A stretch of 64,000 nucleotides of DNA from Facklamia sp050409585 (GCF_050409585.1 NZ_JBNUPE010000001.1:62001-126000), one strand, 5' to 3'; counted from the first letter of the stretch, positions 1 to 9,117 are shown. Made by a program: numbers and translations. Notes: generated from the sequence alone by a model not told the origin.

Positions 1-46
1 TGATAAAGACTTATTAGTCAAAGCTCAGAACTTTCTTCATTAAGAA

Positions 47-110
47 AACCCATTAACCTATGAAGCGGTGAGATAAACACTGCTCATAGTTAATGGGTTA
101 ATCTTTTTTC
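47..110. terminator. bidirectional hairpin terminator
   Basis: An imperfect inverted repeat begins AACCCATTAAC and closes GTTAATGGGTT. It is followed by a T-rich tract on the plus strand and a T4 on the minus strand. It sits just past the stop of the leftward membrane-protein gene and probably also ends a rightward gene outside the window. Confidence 0.75.
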
Positions 111-113
111 ATT

Positions 114-851
114 TTAAATCTTTTCTTGGTCTTCTGACTTATTGAGAGTTTCATAGCTTTCGTCTGACTTTACCTCTTCTTCCAGAACGAGATCCCCTTC
201 TAGATCTGTGTTAACAGCAACAACTTCTTCTGCTTCATCAGAAGGCTCAACTACTTCATAAGTTTCAACTTCCTCAAATTGGTTGGGCTCTGTTACCTCA
301 AAATCCATTGGCTCGGCAACTTCAACTTCCTTTGTTTGTCTTGGGTCAATGTCTTTTGCTTCCTCTTTTACAAAGTCGGCTTTATGAGTGTCTTTTTCTT
401 TTGATACCGACTCTTGATGAAGGACTTCACCTGTCCTAGGATCAAAATCCGACCTCGGAGCCACTTTATCAGTGACCTCAGGCTCAATAGTAGCTTGCGG
501 TTTTTGACGCTTGTTCATTAGATAGTGATAGCCAAAATAAACAAACAAACATAAAACAGATAAGATAAGTATTCCTGCAAGAACCTTATCCCAATCGACT
601 TGCATCCAACCATTGAATAAAGCAACAGCAATTATCACTAAGGCTGAAGCCCCAATATGACTCGCTAACTTTTGACCAAAAGTTAGTGATTTTGTGTAAT
701 AGATTAGGAACAATAGACCTAAAATAATTCCTAAAATTACAATGGATAAGAAAGTATAAATTTGAGGTCCTCCCAAACTGGTTAATAATCCATAAGTTAG
801 TAAAGTAACTAATAAACCATATTGCACAAATGATCCGGCACGCTTGAACAT
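114..851 (-). CDS. membrane protein with long acidic cytoplasmic tail, unknown function
   Basis: This is a 245-residue protein of unknown function. The ATG at 851 is chosen because GAGGAGGA lies 6 nt upstream; a longer reading to 887 has no ribosome binding site. The first ~115 residues hold four hydrophobic segments. The rest, from about residue 120, is hydrophilic and very rich in Glu, Asp and Val, and probably disordered. The four-helix part loosely resembles small DUF3021-type membrane proteins, but I would not assign it. The gene is monocistronic, ends at a hairpin terminator and is separated from metQ by ~125 nt. A TATAAT lies at about 880-885 on the minus strand, with no convincing -35. 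Confidence 0.8.
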   Translation of the reverse strand: MFKRAGSFVQYGLLVTLLTYGLLTSLGGPQIYTFLSIVILGIILGLLFLIYYTKSLTFGQKLASHIGASALVIIAVALFNGWMQVDWDKVLAGILILSVLCLFVYFGYHYLMNKRQKPQATIEPEVTDKVAPRSDFDPRTGEVLHQESVSKEKDTHKADFVKEEAKDIDPRQTKEVEVAEPMDFEVTEPNQFEEVETYEVVEPSDEAEEVVAVNTDLEGDLVLEEEVKSDESYETLNKSEDQEKI

Positions 852-976
852 TGAAATTCCTCCTCTATGTCTGTACTGATGGTTCAATTATACCATATTT
901 GAGACAATAAGCCGTCTAAACGAATTGTATTTTTATACAGTCGAAAAACAATGCTCAACATGTCGTATCACTATTA

Positions 977-1807
977 TTACCAAGCAGGTTGATCCGAACC
1001 CTTTGAAACTTCTTCTATTTTTTTAGCTGTTTGTTCACTTTGATAAAGTTCTACAATTTTTAAAAATAGTGGGTTTTTACTATCTTCCTTACGACTAGCA
1101 ATAATATTTTTATATGAATCTGGTAGCTTTTCAATATCCGCCGCATCGTTAAAAATAACGAGATCTTCTTCGAGTTCTGCATCATTGGCAAAATTATTAT
1201 TAATAACCGCAGCCGCTACATCGGGTAAAGCCGACACTAATTGTGCAGCATCTAATTCTTCAAACTTTAAATTCAATTCATTTTTGGTGATATCACTTAC
1301 TTCAGCTAACACACCCGCTTCATCATCCACTTCAATCACACCTGCTTGTTCAAGTGCTAGTAAAGCACGCCCCCCATTTGTCGCATCATTTGGAATAGCA
1401 ATCTTATCTCCTTCTTTTAATTGATCGAGAGAATCAATTTTTTCAGAGTAAACTTTCAAAGGTGCAACATATGTATAACCTATCGATACTAAATCTCCGT
1501 CATTAGCTTGGTTCCAATCATTTAAAAACTCAACATGCTGGAAGGCGTTTAAATCAATCGACCCATCAGACAAAGATATATTTGGCTGAACATAGTCATT
1601 GAATAGAACCAGTTTGATTTTTATTCCTTCCTCCTCTTCTGCAATATCAGCAACACTTTGCCAAACATCTTCTTCATATTCTGAAGCGACACCCACTGAA
1701 ACACTCTGACCTGAAAAATCTTCTTTATCTTCAGCGAAGACATTATTGAGAGTAACCCCCCCTAATAAAGAACCCACTAATAATACTTTTAAAAATTTTT
1801 TCATCAT
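977..1807 (-). CDS. metQ: MetQ/NlpA-family methionine-binding protein without lipobox
   Basis: Substrate-binding subunit of a methionine-type ABC importer (NlpA family, ~276 residues, normal length). The N-terminus is a Lys-rich signal peptide ending NNVFA/EDKED, a signal peptidase I type site. There is no cysteine in the signal region, so it cannot be a standard lipoprotein, which is unusual for a Gram-positive MetQ. Family features visible are the DLNAFQH segment and the AIPND-T-NGGRAL segment that line the ligand cleft. It is the last gene of the leftward metN-metI-metQ operon, 12 nt after metI, with RBS AAGGAG. Methionine specificity is inferred from the operon's T-box and MetN NIL domain. 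Confidence 0.9.
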   Translation of the reverse strand: MMKKFLKVLLVGSLLGGVTLNNVFAEDKEDFSGQSVSVGVASEYEEDVWQSVADIAEEEEGIKIKLVLFNDYVQPNISLSDGSIDLNAFQHVEFLNDWNQANDGDLVSIGYTYVAPLKVYSEKIDSLDQLKEGDKIAIPNDATNGGRALLALEQAGVIEVDDEAGVLAEVSDITKNELNLKFEELDAAQLVSALPDVAAAVINNNFANDAELEEDLVIFNDAADIEKLPDSYKNIIASRKEDSKNPLFLKIVELYQSEQTAKKIEEVSKGSDQPAW

Positions 1808-1819
1808 AATTCTCCTTTT

Positions 1820-2569
1820 CTAATACTTTCTTTTATGTTTTTCTGCCTTTCGAATCAACCAATTAAATAGCAATTGACTGATCAAAACAATTAATAAAAT
1901 CAATAAGGTTGCTACTATGACAACGTCAAAACGACTTCTTTGATAGCCTCTAGCGATCGCAACGGTTCCTAAACCACCTCCAGCTACTACACCCGCCATA
2001 GCTGTCAAGCCAATAACATTAATAACAGTCGAAGCAGATACTCTTAATAAAGATCCTAAGCCCTCTCGAATATAGACACGCCATATGATGTCCCACGGTG
2101 AAGACCCCATGGCCTGAGCCGCTTCAACAATCCCTTCATCTACCTCTAACAAAGCAATCTCCACCTGCCTAGCAAAGAAGGGAATCGTTCCTACAATGAT
2201 AGGAATGGCAGCCGCCGTCGGGCCAATGGAAGTATTTACAAGCATACGTGTAAAAGGGACTAATAAAGCCAAAAGAATAATAAAAGGAATGGATCTAAAA
2301 ATATTAATAAAACTGTCTAAGACTTGATAAATCCATTGGTTTTTTAAAATACCTTTTGGTCCTGTTACAACAATAACTACGCCAAGCATTAAACCTAATA
2401 AACCTGCAAAAAGGATGGTCAGTATCAGCATATATAAGGTTTCGATAGTTGCAACAATAAATTCGTCGAGAATGGGCCAAGCATTGGGTAACCATTTTTC
2501 TAAAAAAGATGATAAATTGGGGAATTGGTCATTAATAAAGGAATATACATTTACTTCTAATTCATCCAC
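1820..2569 (-). CDS. metI: methionine ABC transporter permease
   Basis: Inner-membrane permease of the MetNIQ importer, 249 residues with about five transmembrane segments. The EAA-type coupling loop (EAAQAMGSSPWDIIWRV) contacts the ATPase, and the C-terminal block GLTAMAGVVAGGGLG is characteristic of MetI. The N-terminal ~50 residues are a longer soluble extension than in many homologues. Its start overlaps the end of metN by 13 nt, with GGAGGG upstream, so translation is probably coupled. It is followed by metQ after 12 nt. Confidence 0.93.
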   Translation of the reverse strand: MDELEVNVYSFINDQFPNLSSFLEKWLPNAWPILDEFIVATIETLYMLILTILFAGLLGLMLGVVIVVTGPKGILKNQWIYQVLDSFINIFRSIPFIILLALLVPFTRMLVNTSIGPTAAAIPIIVGTIPFFARQVEIALLEVDEGIVEAAQAMGSSPWDIIWRVYIREGLGSLLRVSASTVINVIGLTAMAGVVAGGGLGTVAIARGYQRSRFDVVIVATLLILLIVLISQLLFNWLIRKAEKHKRKY

Positions 2570-3612
2570 TTAACACCCTCCCTATCGGTTAAAATCTCGA
2601 CATTTACTTTATGTTTTTCCAGAAAGACTAAAGCTCGTTCCCAATCTTGCGACTTTGATTCAACCGTGACAACAAGATTACCTACAAATGATCCTCTTAA
2701 AGCTTCAATATTACCATATAAAATATTACAATGTACCTGATAGTCTCTGGCTAACTGTGCAATAAAGGGCTCCGTCACCTCTTGACCGACAAAGGATAAG
2801 CGAGCGATGAAATAATCTTCTGAAGAGTTAGCTCCTCGCATTTCTTTAAGCACTAATTCATAGTCCCAATCAAAGTGGGTAGCCATATTTATAAACTCTT
2901 GCGTCAATGGGTTTTGAGGTTGGGTAAACATTTCGACAATGCCATTCTCTTCAATCACTTGCCCTTCAGCCATTACAGCCACTCGATGACAGAGGTTTTT
3001 AACAACATTCATATCGTGAGTAATCATTATAATCGATAAGCCCAATTCTTGATTTAACTGCCTTAGCAAATCAAGAATAGAATGTGTGGTTTTAGGATCC
3101 AAAGCAGAGGTTGCCTCGTCACACAATAAAATTGAAGGGTCTGTAGCTAAGGCTCTAGCAATCGCTACTCTTTGCTTCTGCCCACCTGATAACTGTTCAG
3201 GATAGGCTTGAGCTTTATCTAATATGCCAACCATTTCTAACAAAGCAGACACTTTCGCTTCTTTTTCAGCAGTAGATAATTTTAAATCTTTAAGTGGGAA
3301 AGCAACATTCTCTGCCACCGTTCTTGAATTCATCAAATTAAAGTGCTGAAAGATCATCCCTATCTTCTTGCGAGATTTTCTCAATTCAGACGCTGACAGT
3401 TGCATCAAATCAACTCCATTTATTATCACTTGCCCGCTAGAAGGTCTTTGTAAAAGATTGATTGTTCGAACTAAAGTGGATTTGCCGGCACCAGAATAAC
3501 CCACAATGCCAAAGATTTCCCCCGCTTGTATCTGTAAGCTTACACCTGAAACCGCTTGGATTTTTTTATTTTCTTTTTCAAAAGTGACAGATACATTTTT
3601 TAATTCAATCAA
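2557..3612 (-). CDS. metN: methionine ABC transporter ATP-binding protein with NIL domain
   Basis: ATPase of the methionine importer, 351 residues. I choose the TTG at 3612 because AAAGGAG lies 7 nt upstream and the protein then starts LIELKNVSVTF. A longer reading runs into the T-box terminator and is not real. Walker A (GYSGAGKST), ABC signature (LSGGQKQR) and Walker B (ILLCDEATSALD) are intact. The last ~85 residues form the ACT-like NIL regulatory domain that lets MetN respond to intracellular methionine in characterised homologues. First gene of metNIQ, directly behind a T-box leader. Confidence 0.94.
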   Translation of the reverse strand: MIELKNVSVTFEKENKKIQAVSGVSLQIQAGEIFGIVGYSGAGKSTLVRTINLLQRPSSGQVIINGVDLMQLSASELRKSRKKIGMIFQHFNLMNSRTVAENVAFPLKDLKLSTAEKEAKVSALLEMVGILDKAQAYPEQLSGGQKQRVAIARALATDPSILLCDEATSALDPKTTHSILDLLRQLNQELGLSIIMITHDMNVVKNLCHRVAVMAEGQVIEENGIVEMFTQPQNPLTQEFINMATHFDWDYELVLKEMRGANSSEDYFIARLSFVGQEVTEPFIAQLARDYQVHCNILYGNIEALRGSFVGNLVVTVESKSQDWERALVFLEKHKVNVEILTDREGVKWMN

Positions 3613-3637
3613 GTATTCACTCCTTTCAATAAAACAC

Positions 3638-3922
3638 AAAAAACTCTCCTCCAATAAAGGACGAGAGTTAATACTTCGTGGTACCACCTTAATTTGTAAC
3701 CTCATCACTAAGGTTACCTCTGCCAGTACGCAAGTGAGTATCACTTGTTATACTGAGGCTTACTAACGGTTGCAGCCGTTTATCCTTATTGCTATGCATT
3801 CAGGATAACCACTCCATGGCCATTTTCAATCGCTTCCTACTGCTTGATTTCACCCTACTCAAGCTCTCTTTAAAATAGTCTGACGATCTACTTTCCACAT
3901 CTACGTGTTTCATTCGATTTGT
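3638..3922 (-). promoter_or_regulatory. T-box riboswitch, predicted methionine-specific
   Basis: The minus-strand leader of metN carries the T-box core AAGGTGGTACCACG (around 3676-3689) followed by a terminator. The terminator arms are AACTCTC and GAGAGTT (3642-3648 and 3663-3669), then T6. In the upstream Stem I region, GAAAATGGCC is a good specifier-loop candidate and gives ATG, the methionine codon. Uncharged initiator or elongator tRNA-Met would stabilise the antiterminator and switch metNIQ on. The T-box identity is secure; the codon is read by eye without folding Stem I. Confidence 0.93.
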
Positions 3923-3929
3923 TAGAAGT

Positions 3930-3958
3930 ATTCTAATCAAAAAAAACAATCCTGTCAA
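3930..3958 (-). promoter_or_regulatory. metNIQ promoter
   Basis: TTGACA (3953-3958), 17 nt spacer, TAGAAT (3930-3935) on the minus strand, directly upstream of the T-box leader. Strong sigma-A match. Confidence 0.85.
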
Positions 3959-4088
3959 CCATTAATCTACAAAAAATTTTTATTGAAGGATAACTACCTT
4001 AGCAATAAGCATATAGCTAGTTATATTTAAGGAATCGCTAGATTAAATCCCTCACTCTTTTCTCATCAAAAATATTATTTTCTAATTT

Positions 4089-4856
4089 TTAATAATCCAT
4101 TCCATCTTCTAGCATTACATTAAAGCCTTGTTTACTAACAACTTGCATTAACTGGGCTCTTTTCTTTTCGCCAATAGCAATTTTATTTTTAACTTGATTA
4201 GTAAAGCTATCCACTCTTTGATTGCTATTTCTAGTGTCATAGTATTGTGTCATTTCCTTGTCATAGTCTGCCAACATTTGAAGATAATCTGGATTTGCGC
4301 GATAATAATTTTCAGATAATTTAAATTCGATTGGCATTCGTGGTTTCAATGGGGGTTGATCGTCCGGATAGCCATACCCAACCCCTACTAAAGGAAAAGT
4401 CAAGTCAGGTAGTTTTAATAGTTCAATGACTCTAGCTGAATCGTTTAAAATCGATCCAAAATAAACCGTTCCTAATCCTAAAGATTCAGCAGCGATCACT
4501 AAGCTTTGAGCTTGAATATAAACATCAGCCACTCCCTGAAAGAAATAATCCATTGAGCGATATTTTTCTCCTTGATAGCCTTTAGCCTTAGCTATTTCAG
4601 CATTGCGATGCCAATCCACAAGAAAAATCAATAGTTCAGGCACCTCGGCAAGATAGGCTTGTTTTGCAACCTTGGCTAATTCTTCGCGTAAAATACGATC
4701 AGTAATACGGACAACTGAAACGGCCTGCAACCCATTTGAAGTCGGACTGGCATTCATAGTTTCCATTAGTTGCTGACGAGTTTCCACTGCAACTGGGCGA
4801 TCTTTATAAAAGCGAATACTACGGTGATTTTAAATCTGTCTGAGTGTTTCTTCCAT
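4089..4856 (-). pseudogene. NfsA-like nitroreductase, in-frame nonsense codon near the N-terminus
   Basis: An NfsA/FRP-type FMN-dependent NAD(P)H nitroreductase. The natural start is the ATG at 4856 (AAGGAGA 7 nt upstream), reading MEETLRQI, then a TAA at 4830-4832, then NHRSIRFYKDRPVAV in the same frame. The HRSIRFY segment is the family's FMN phosphate-binding N-terminus. The open part downstream (232 codons from a GTG at 4787) keeps the rest of the fold, including YFGSILND and GVGYGYPDD. Restart at the GTG would lose the flavin-binding N-terminus and has no obvious ribosome binding site. Probably a recent pseudogene, since a single base change explains it. A sequencing error is the alternative. 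Confidence 0.85.
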
Positions 4857-4936
4857 AAAAAGGTCTCCTTTTAATTTGATGTCTCTAATTTAGCATTTAC
4901 TGATTTTAATTTCTATTAATGAAAGGTAGGATATTT

Positions 4937-6064
4937 TTGAAAAAACATTTTCCTTTTATCATTGTTGGCGGTGGTATTGTTGGATCGACAGCTGCCTATT
5001 ATCTGACTCGTTCTGGCTATCCAGTAATTCTTCTCGATAAAGAAGTTGGTCAAGCCAGCCAGGCGGCGGCTGGAATTATTTGTCCTTGGTTTTCTAAAAG
5101 AAGAAATAAAAAATGGTATCACCTTGTCTTTCATGGTGCAGAATTCTACCGTCAATTTATTCAAGATTTAACTGAAGACGGATTTGATGCTTCCAGTCTT
5201 TTTAAGGAAACTGGGACTTTGATTCTACGTAAAAATGAAAAAGACTTACACAGAGATCTTGAAAACGCAGATTCAAAAAGAGAGCAATCTCCTTCTATCG
5301 GAAAAGTTTCAACACTAACACAAGAAGCAATTCATGATTTGTTTCCTCTTATTGATAGCCCTTGGCCTGGCTCTTTAATTAAAGGGGGTGGCCGAGTAGA
5401 TGGGCAGGCATTGGTTGCTTTATTACATAAAGCGATTCTAACAAAAGGGGGGAAAATAGTTAAAAAAGAAGTTCAGTTGCTTAAAGAAGGAAAGAGCTTT
5501 TTGATTCAGTCTGATCAAGACTCATTTACTGCAGATCAGGTCCTTTTGGCAGCAGGACCCGCTGTCAAAGAACTTCTAAGCTCCTTGCGGTTTGATTGTA
5601 ACTTGCGCCCTCAAAAAGGCCAGCTATTTTCTATCTACCACCCACAATGGGTCGATAACAACTGGCCTGTTATTATGTCACCGGGTGGCATTGATATCCT
5701 TCCCTTTGATAATGGTGAGATAGTAATTGGCGCAAGTCATGAAGATGACCAAGCAAAAGACTTAACCATTAATCCCATGGTTATCAAAGAGCTAAAAACA
5801 AAGGCTGAGCAAATTTTTCCGGATGTTTTTAACTATCCTCTTTATCGAGTAAAAGTAGGTACTCGAGCCTTCACTGACAATGGCGATATCTTAATCGGAT
5901 CCATCCCTGATTTATCCAATCTATGGACAATTTCTGGCTTAGGGTCTTCCGGCTTAACAAGTGGACCCTATCTAGCTTATCAATGGGTCCATAAAATCAT
6001 CAATAATTATTGGGATCTTCCCGAAGAAATTATTTCCAGTCACCAACTTGTTCATAAAATATAG
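4937..6064 (+). CDS. FAD-dependent oxidoreductase (DadA/glycine-oxidase type)
   Basis: About 375 residues of the DAO superfamily. The FAD-binding Rossmann motif VGGGIVGSTAAYYL is at the very N-terminus, QAAAGIICPW is a second flavin contact, and the C-terminal GLGSSGLTSGP closes the FAD site. I prefer the TTG at 4937, with a GGTAGGA Shine-Dalgarno 5 nt upstream. An ATG at 4919 would place the SD inside the coding region and add six residues before the Rossmann strand. Members oxidise amines of small amino acids such as glycine or D-amino acids; the substrate here is not readable. It is divergent from the broken nitroreductase. Confidence 0.85.
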   Translation: MKKHFPFIIVGGGIVGSTAAYYLTRSGYPVILLDKEVGQASQAAAGIICPWFSKRRNKKWYHLVFHGAEFYRQFIQDLTEDGFDASSLFKETGTLILRKNEKDLHRDLENADSKREQSPSIGKVSTLTQEAIHDLFPLIDSPWPGSLIKGGGRVDGQALVALLHKAILTKGGKIVKKEVQLLKEGKSFLIQSDQDSFTADQVLLAAGPAVKELLSSLRFDCNLRPQKGQLFSIYHPQWVDNNWPVIMSPGGIDILPFDNGEIVIGASHEDDQAKDLTINPMVIKELKTKAEQIFPDVFNYPLYRVKVGTRAFTDNGDILIGSIPDLSNLWTISGLGSSGLTSGPYLAYQWVHKIINNYWDLPEEIISSHQLVHKI

Positions 6065-6150
6065 CAAATGAAAAATTTCGACATTGATTTATTTCGAATT
6101 CATGGTACTCTATAAGTATTAAATGAATTGTTACGGAGGAATTAATTTTT

Positions 6151-6525
6151 ATGTGGAAAGAATTTAAAGGTTTTATTGCAAATAAAAATGTTGTTACTAT
6201 GGCAACTGGGATTATTTTAGGGTCAGCTTTTACAGCAATTGTTACTTCTTTAGTCGATAATATTTTTATGCCACTCATTATAGCCATTACAGGTCAAGCA
6301 GATGTTTCAGGTCTTGTTCTGACAGTTGGTAAGACTGAAATTGTTTATGGAGCATTTATCCAAGCAATTATTAATTTTCTTTTAATTGGTAGCTTCTTAT
6401 TTATCACACTTAAAGCTTTAGAAAAAGCACAAAATAAAAAAATTATTTCTCCAGAAGAAGAGCCAGCAAGCCCTTCAGAAGTCGAACTATTACAAGATAT
6501 ACTCTCAGAATTAAAAAGTAAATAA
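6151..6525 (+). CDS. mscL: large-conductance mechanosensitive channel MscL
   Basis: A 124-residue MscL, which opens under membrane tension to relieve hypo-osmotic shock. The N-terminal amphipathic stretch (MWKEFKGFIANKNVV), TM1 with the Gly/Ala-rich pore lining (ATGIILGSAFTAIVTSLV), a short periplasmic-type loop, TM2 and a charged C-terminal bundle helix are all present at normal length. Start supported by CGGAGG 9 nt upstream. Monocistronic; a weak CCCAG/CTGGG hairpin with a T-rich tail follows near 6552-6580. Confidence 0.96.
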   Translation: MWKEFKGFIANKNVVTMATGIILGSAFTAIVTSLVDNIFMPLIIAITGQADVSGLVLTVGKTEIVYGAFIQAIINFLLIGSFLFITLKALEKAQNKKIISPEEEPASPSEVELLQDILSELKSK

Positions 6526-6653
6526 TTAATTAGTTTTAATACCCAGACAAGCCCAGCTTTTCTGGGATTTCCCTTTTCTTGTGCACATTGACTATCGTAT
6601 AATCCACAAATTTCAGTTAAGCTAGAATTATTATGTAAGAAAGAAGGATTAAA

Positions 6654-7757
6654 ATGGTTGAAATAAACTTAAAGTCGATTAATAAAAGATATGAAGGCGC
6701 AAAAACCAATTCAGTAACTGATTTTAATTTAGATGTAGCTGATCAAGAGTTCATCGTCTTTGTTGGACCTTCCGGCTGTGGAAAATCAACCACCTTAAGA
6801 ATGATTGCTGGTTTAGAAGAAATAACAGCAGGCGAACTGATTATAGATGGTAAATTGATGAACGCCGTAGCACCTAAGGATCGAAACATCGCTATGGTCT
6901 TTCAAAATTATGCCCTTTACCCGCACATGACTGTCTACGACAACATGGCTTTTGGTTTAAAGCTGCGTAAGTATGATAAAAGTGAAATTACCCGACGTGT
7001 CAATCATGCCGCTGACTTACTCGGCTTAACTGAATTTTTAAACCGCAAACCAGCCGCTCTGTCCGGTGGTCAAAGACAAAGAGTCGCTTTAGGTCGAGCG
7101 ATTGTTCGTGATGCCAAAGTCTTTTTAATGGATGAGCCTTTATCAAATCTTGACGCTAAATTGCGCGTACAAATGCGGGCAGAAATTGCCAAACTGCATC
7201 AGCAATTAAAAACAACTACTATCTATGTAACCCATGACCAAACTGAAGCTATGACAATGGCCAGTCGAATCGTTATTATGAAAGACGGCTATATTCAACA
7301 AATAGGTAGCCCTCAGGAAGTTTATAATAAACCCAATAATGTTTTTGTGGCAAGCTTTATCGGCTCACCAGCTATGAACTTCTTTACTGTTACTATTGAA
7401 AGTAATACCTTAACCAATAATCAAGGTATTAACTTGCCATTAAGCCCTCATCACAAAAAGTTGTTATCAGATAAGGGTTATTTAGGAAAAGAAATTATTC
7501 TTGGCATTCGTCCGGAAGATATTCACGCGGAAACAAGCATTGTTGCGAAATCTAAAGACTCGCTTGTTAATGCTAAGATTTCTGTCGCAGAGTTGCTGGG
7601 GTCCGAATCCATGCTGTATCTAACGATTGGATCAGATGAGTTCATTGCTAGAGTAAACGCACAAGAAGTATATACTCCAGGAGAATCCATTGAATTAGCC
7701 TTCGATATGGAAAAAATTCATTTCTTCGATAAAGAAAGCGAAAAAGTTATTCGCTAA
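6654..7757 (+). CDS. msmK: sugar ABC transporter ATP-binding protein (MsmK/UgpC type)
   Basis: ATPase of the CUT1 carbohydrate importer family, 367 residues. Walker A (GPSGCGKST), signature (LSGGQRQR), Walker B (VFLMDEPLSNLD) and the C-terminal OB-type regulatory domain are all present. It stands alone without permease or binding-protein genes, which is typical of MsmK/MsmX, shared by several sugar importers in Firmicutes. It differs from the dedicated ugpC at 24.5-25.6 kb. A small PucR/CdaR-type regulator gene follows after 45 nt. Confidence 0.9.
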   Translation: MVEINLKSINKRYEGAKTNSVTDFNLDVADQEFIVFVGPSGCGKSTTLRMIAGLEEITAGELIIDGKLMNAVAPKDRNIAMVFQNYALYPHMTVYDNMAFGLKLRKYDKSEITRRVNHAADLLGLTEFLNRKPAALSGGQRQRVALGRAIVRDAKVFLMDEPLSNLDAKLRVQMRAEIAKLHQQLKTTTIYVTHDQTEAMTMASRIVIMKDGYIQQIGSPQEVYNKPNNVFVASFIGSPAMNFFTVTIESNTLTNNQGINLPLSPHHKKLLSDKGYLGKEIILGIRPEDIHAETSIVAKSKDSLVNAKISVAELLGSESMLYLTIGSDEFIARVNAQEVYTPGESIELAFDMEKIHFFDKESEKVIR

Positions 7758-7802
7758 ATTAAGTATAATCTTTAAACCGTTTATTTACGAGGAGGTCTTA
7801 CA

Positions 7803-8483
7803 ATGAAAGCAAAAGGAGTCATTCAAATTCCTCACTCTCTTCTTGATTTAGAGGGCTCTCATAAAGAAGGTTATTGTCTGTTTCATATCTTTTTAGAGCA
7901 TTTGCAAACAGACTTTGATCAATCCTTGTGGTTATCTACTCTCAGATCAAGCAGTCAAAACATTATTGATTATATAAAACGAAATTCACATCACTTTGTT
8001 TATGTCATCCACAATTCTTTTTGGGCTAACCAAGGATCCCAAATGATGGAAGGAATTCTAAAAATGCTTAATGATGACTTTGGACAATCAGCGCTTGTCA
8101 TCATAGGGTCTCCTTATACTGGTATAGAAAGTGTTGAAGATCAAATTTCTTTTGACGTGGCTCAGATAGAAAGTCATCAGAGGTTACTTAAGAAAAACAC
8201 CATTAATCGCATGAGCCATTTGCTTTTACAACAAGTTGGTAAGAACTTACAAGAAAGTCATCTCGCCCAATTTGCTAACTATGGTCAAACGATTTCAGAT
8301 GATCAAGATCGTGCGTTGATACGCCAACTCTTTCTAAATGGGGGGAATATTAGTAAAACCGCCCAGGATTTGTACTTACATCGCAACACGCTTAATTATC
8401 GAATTGACCGTTTAAATAAGTCAAGCGGCTTGAATTTACGCTTAATATCAGACTTGACTCTCTTATATTTACTGATTTGCTAA
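7803..8483 (+). CDS. PucR/CdaR-type transcriptional regulator, short form
   Basis: A 226-residue protein. Its last ~60 residues match the PucR C-terminal helix-turn-helix (HTH_30), with the NISKTAQDLYLHRNTLNYRIDRL core seen in CdaR and PucR regulators. The first ~150 residues are not a recognisable GAF or CdaR sensory domain. Full CdaR proteins are ~370-390 residues, so this is a compact form. AGGAGG stands upstream of the ATG. It follows msmK by 45 nt and shares its downstream terminator, so co-transcription is likely. The ligand is unknown. Confidence 0.75.
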   Translation: MKAKGVIQIPHSLLDLEGSHKEGYCLFHIFLEHLQTDFDQSLWLSTLRSSSQNIIDYIKRNSHHFVYVIHNSFWANQGSQMMEGILKMLNDDFGQSALVIIGSPYTGIESVEDQISFDVAQIESHQRLLKKNTINRMSHLLLQQVGKNLQESHLAQFANYGQTISDDQDRALIRQLFLNGGNISKTAQDLYLHRNTLNYRIDRLNKSSGLNLRLISDLTLLYLLIC

Positions 8484-8520
8484 TTTGAATAACCGATTAT
8501 TTTAAACACATTACACATGA

Positions 8521-8553
8521 AAAGCCCAGTTACTGGAAGTAATTGGGCTTTTA
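8521..8553. terminator. bidirectional terminator between the regulator gene and tag
   Basis: A 14-bp stem (AAAAGCCCAGTTAC with GTAATTGGGCTTTT, one G-U pair) sits between two converging genes. The flanking A and T stretches let it act on either strand. Confidence 0.85.
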
Positions 8554-9108
8554 CTATTTTAAACGAAAGGTACAATCGGCATCATGATCATTAATAACAC
8601 CAATAGCTTGTAAGTAAGAATATATAGTTACTGAACCTACAAATTTAAGACCATAATTTTTTAGGGAACGAGCGACTTCATCACTTAACTTTGAAGCAGT
8701 CTTAGGTTCTTTCTGACTTTTTGGTCTTAATACTAGCTGTCTGTTGGTGAAATGCCAGATATAATTATCAAAACTACCAAAATCTTGCTGAATTTTGATA
8801 AAAGCTTGAGCGTTGGTTATTGTAGCTTCTATCTTACCGCGATGACGAATAATCTTTTCGTTTTTTAATAAAGCCTCAACTTTATCTTCTTGATAATTGG
8901 CTATCTTTCGGTAGTCAAACTGATCAAAAGCTTGTTCAAAAGCTTGTTCTTTAGATAAAATTAGTTGCCACGACAAGCCGATATGAAACGTTTCTAACAC
9001 CAACCATTTAAACAAAAGTAAATCATCATGTTCTGGTTTTCCCCATATTTTATCATGATACTGAATATAATAATCAGGCTTATTCGCTACCCATTGGCAT
9101 CTTTGCAT
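8554..9108 (-). CDS. tag: DNA-3-methyladenine glycosylase I
   Basis: Excises 3-methyladenine from alkylated DNA, the first step of base excision repair. 184 residues, normal for Tag. The zinc ligands of the family are in place: Cys in MQRCQW, His in YHDKIWG, and the C-terminal NDHDADC pair. The helix-hairpin-helix region lies in the middle. The usual Glu of the YHDxEWG motif is replaced (YHDKIWG), a position worth checking. It follows the DUF218 gene by 9 nt in the leftward direction. Confidence 0.93.
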   Translation of the reverse strand: MQRCQWVANKPDYYIQYHDKIWGKPEHDDLLLFKWLVLETFHIGLSWQLILSKEQAFEQAFDQFDYRKIANYQEDKVEALLKNEKIIRHRGKIEATITNAQAFIKIQQDFGSFDNYIWHFTNRQLVLRPKSQKEPKTASKLSDEVARSLKNYGLKFVGSVTIYSYLQAIGVINDHDADCTFRLK

Positions 9109-9117
9109 TTTTACCTC

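Noticed and set aside
1185..1424. Frames opposite metQ and similar shadows elsewhere (for example 5.0-5.2 kb minus, 31.9-32.2 kb plus, 40.8-41.2 kb minus)
   Set aside because: They lie antisense to intact genes, have no ribosome binding site and have biased composition typical of shadow frames.
2557..3744. metN starting at 3744
   Set aside because: The extension encodes the T-box antiterminator and terminator, and the TTG at 3612 has the Shine-Dalgarno.
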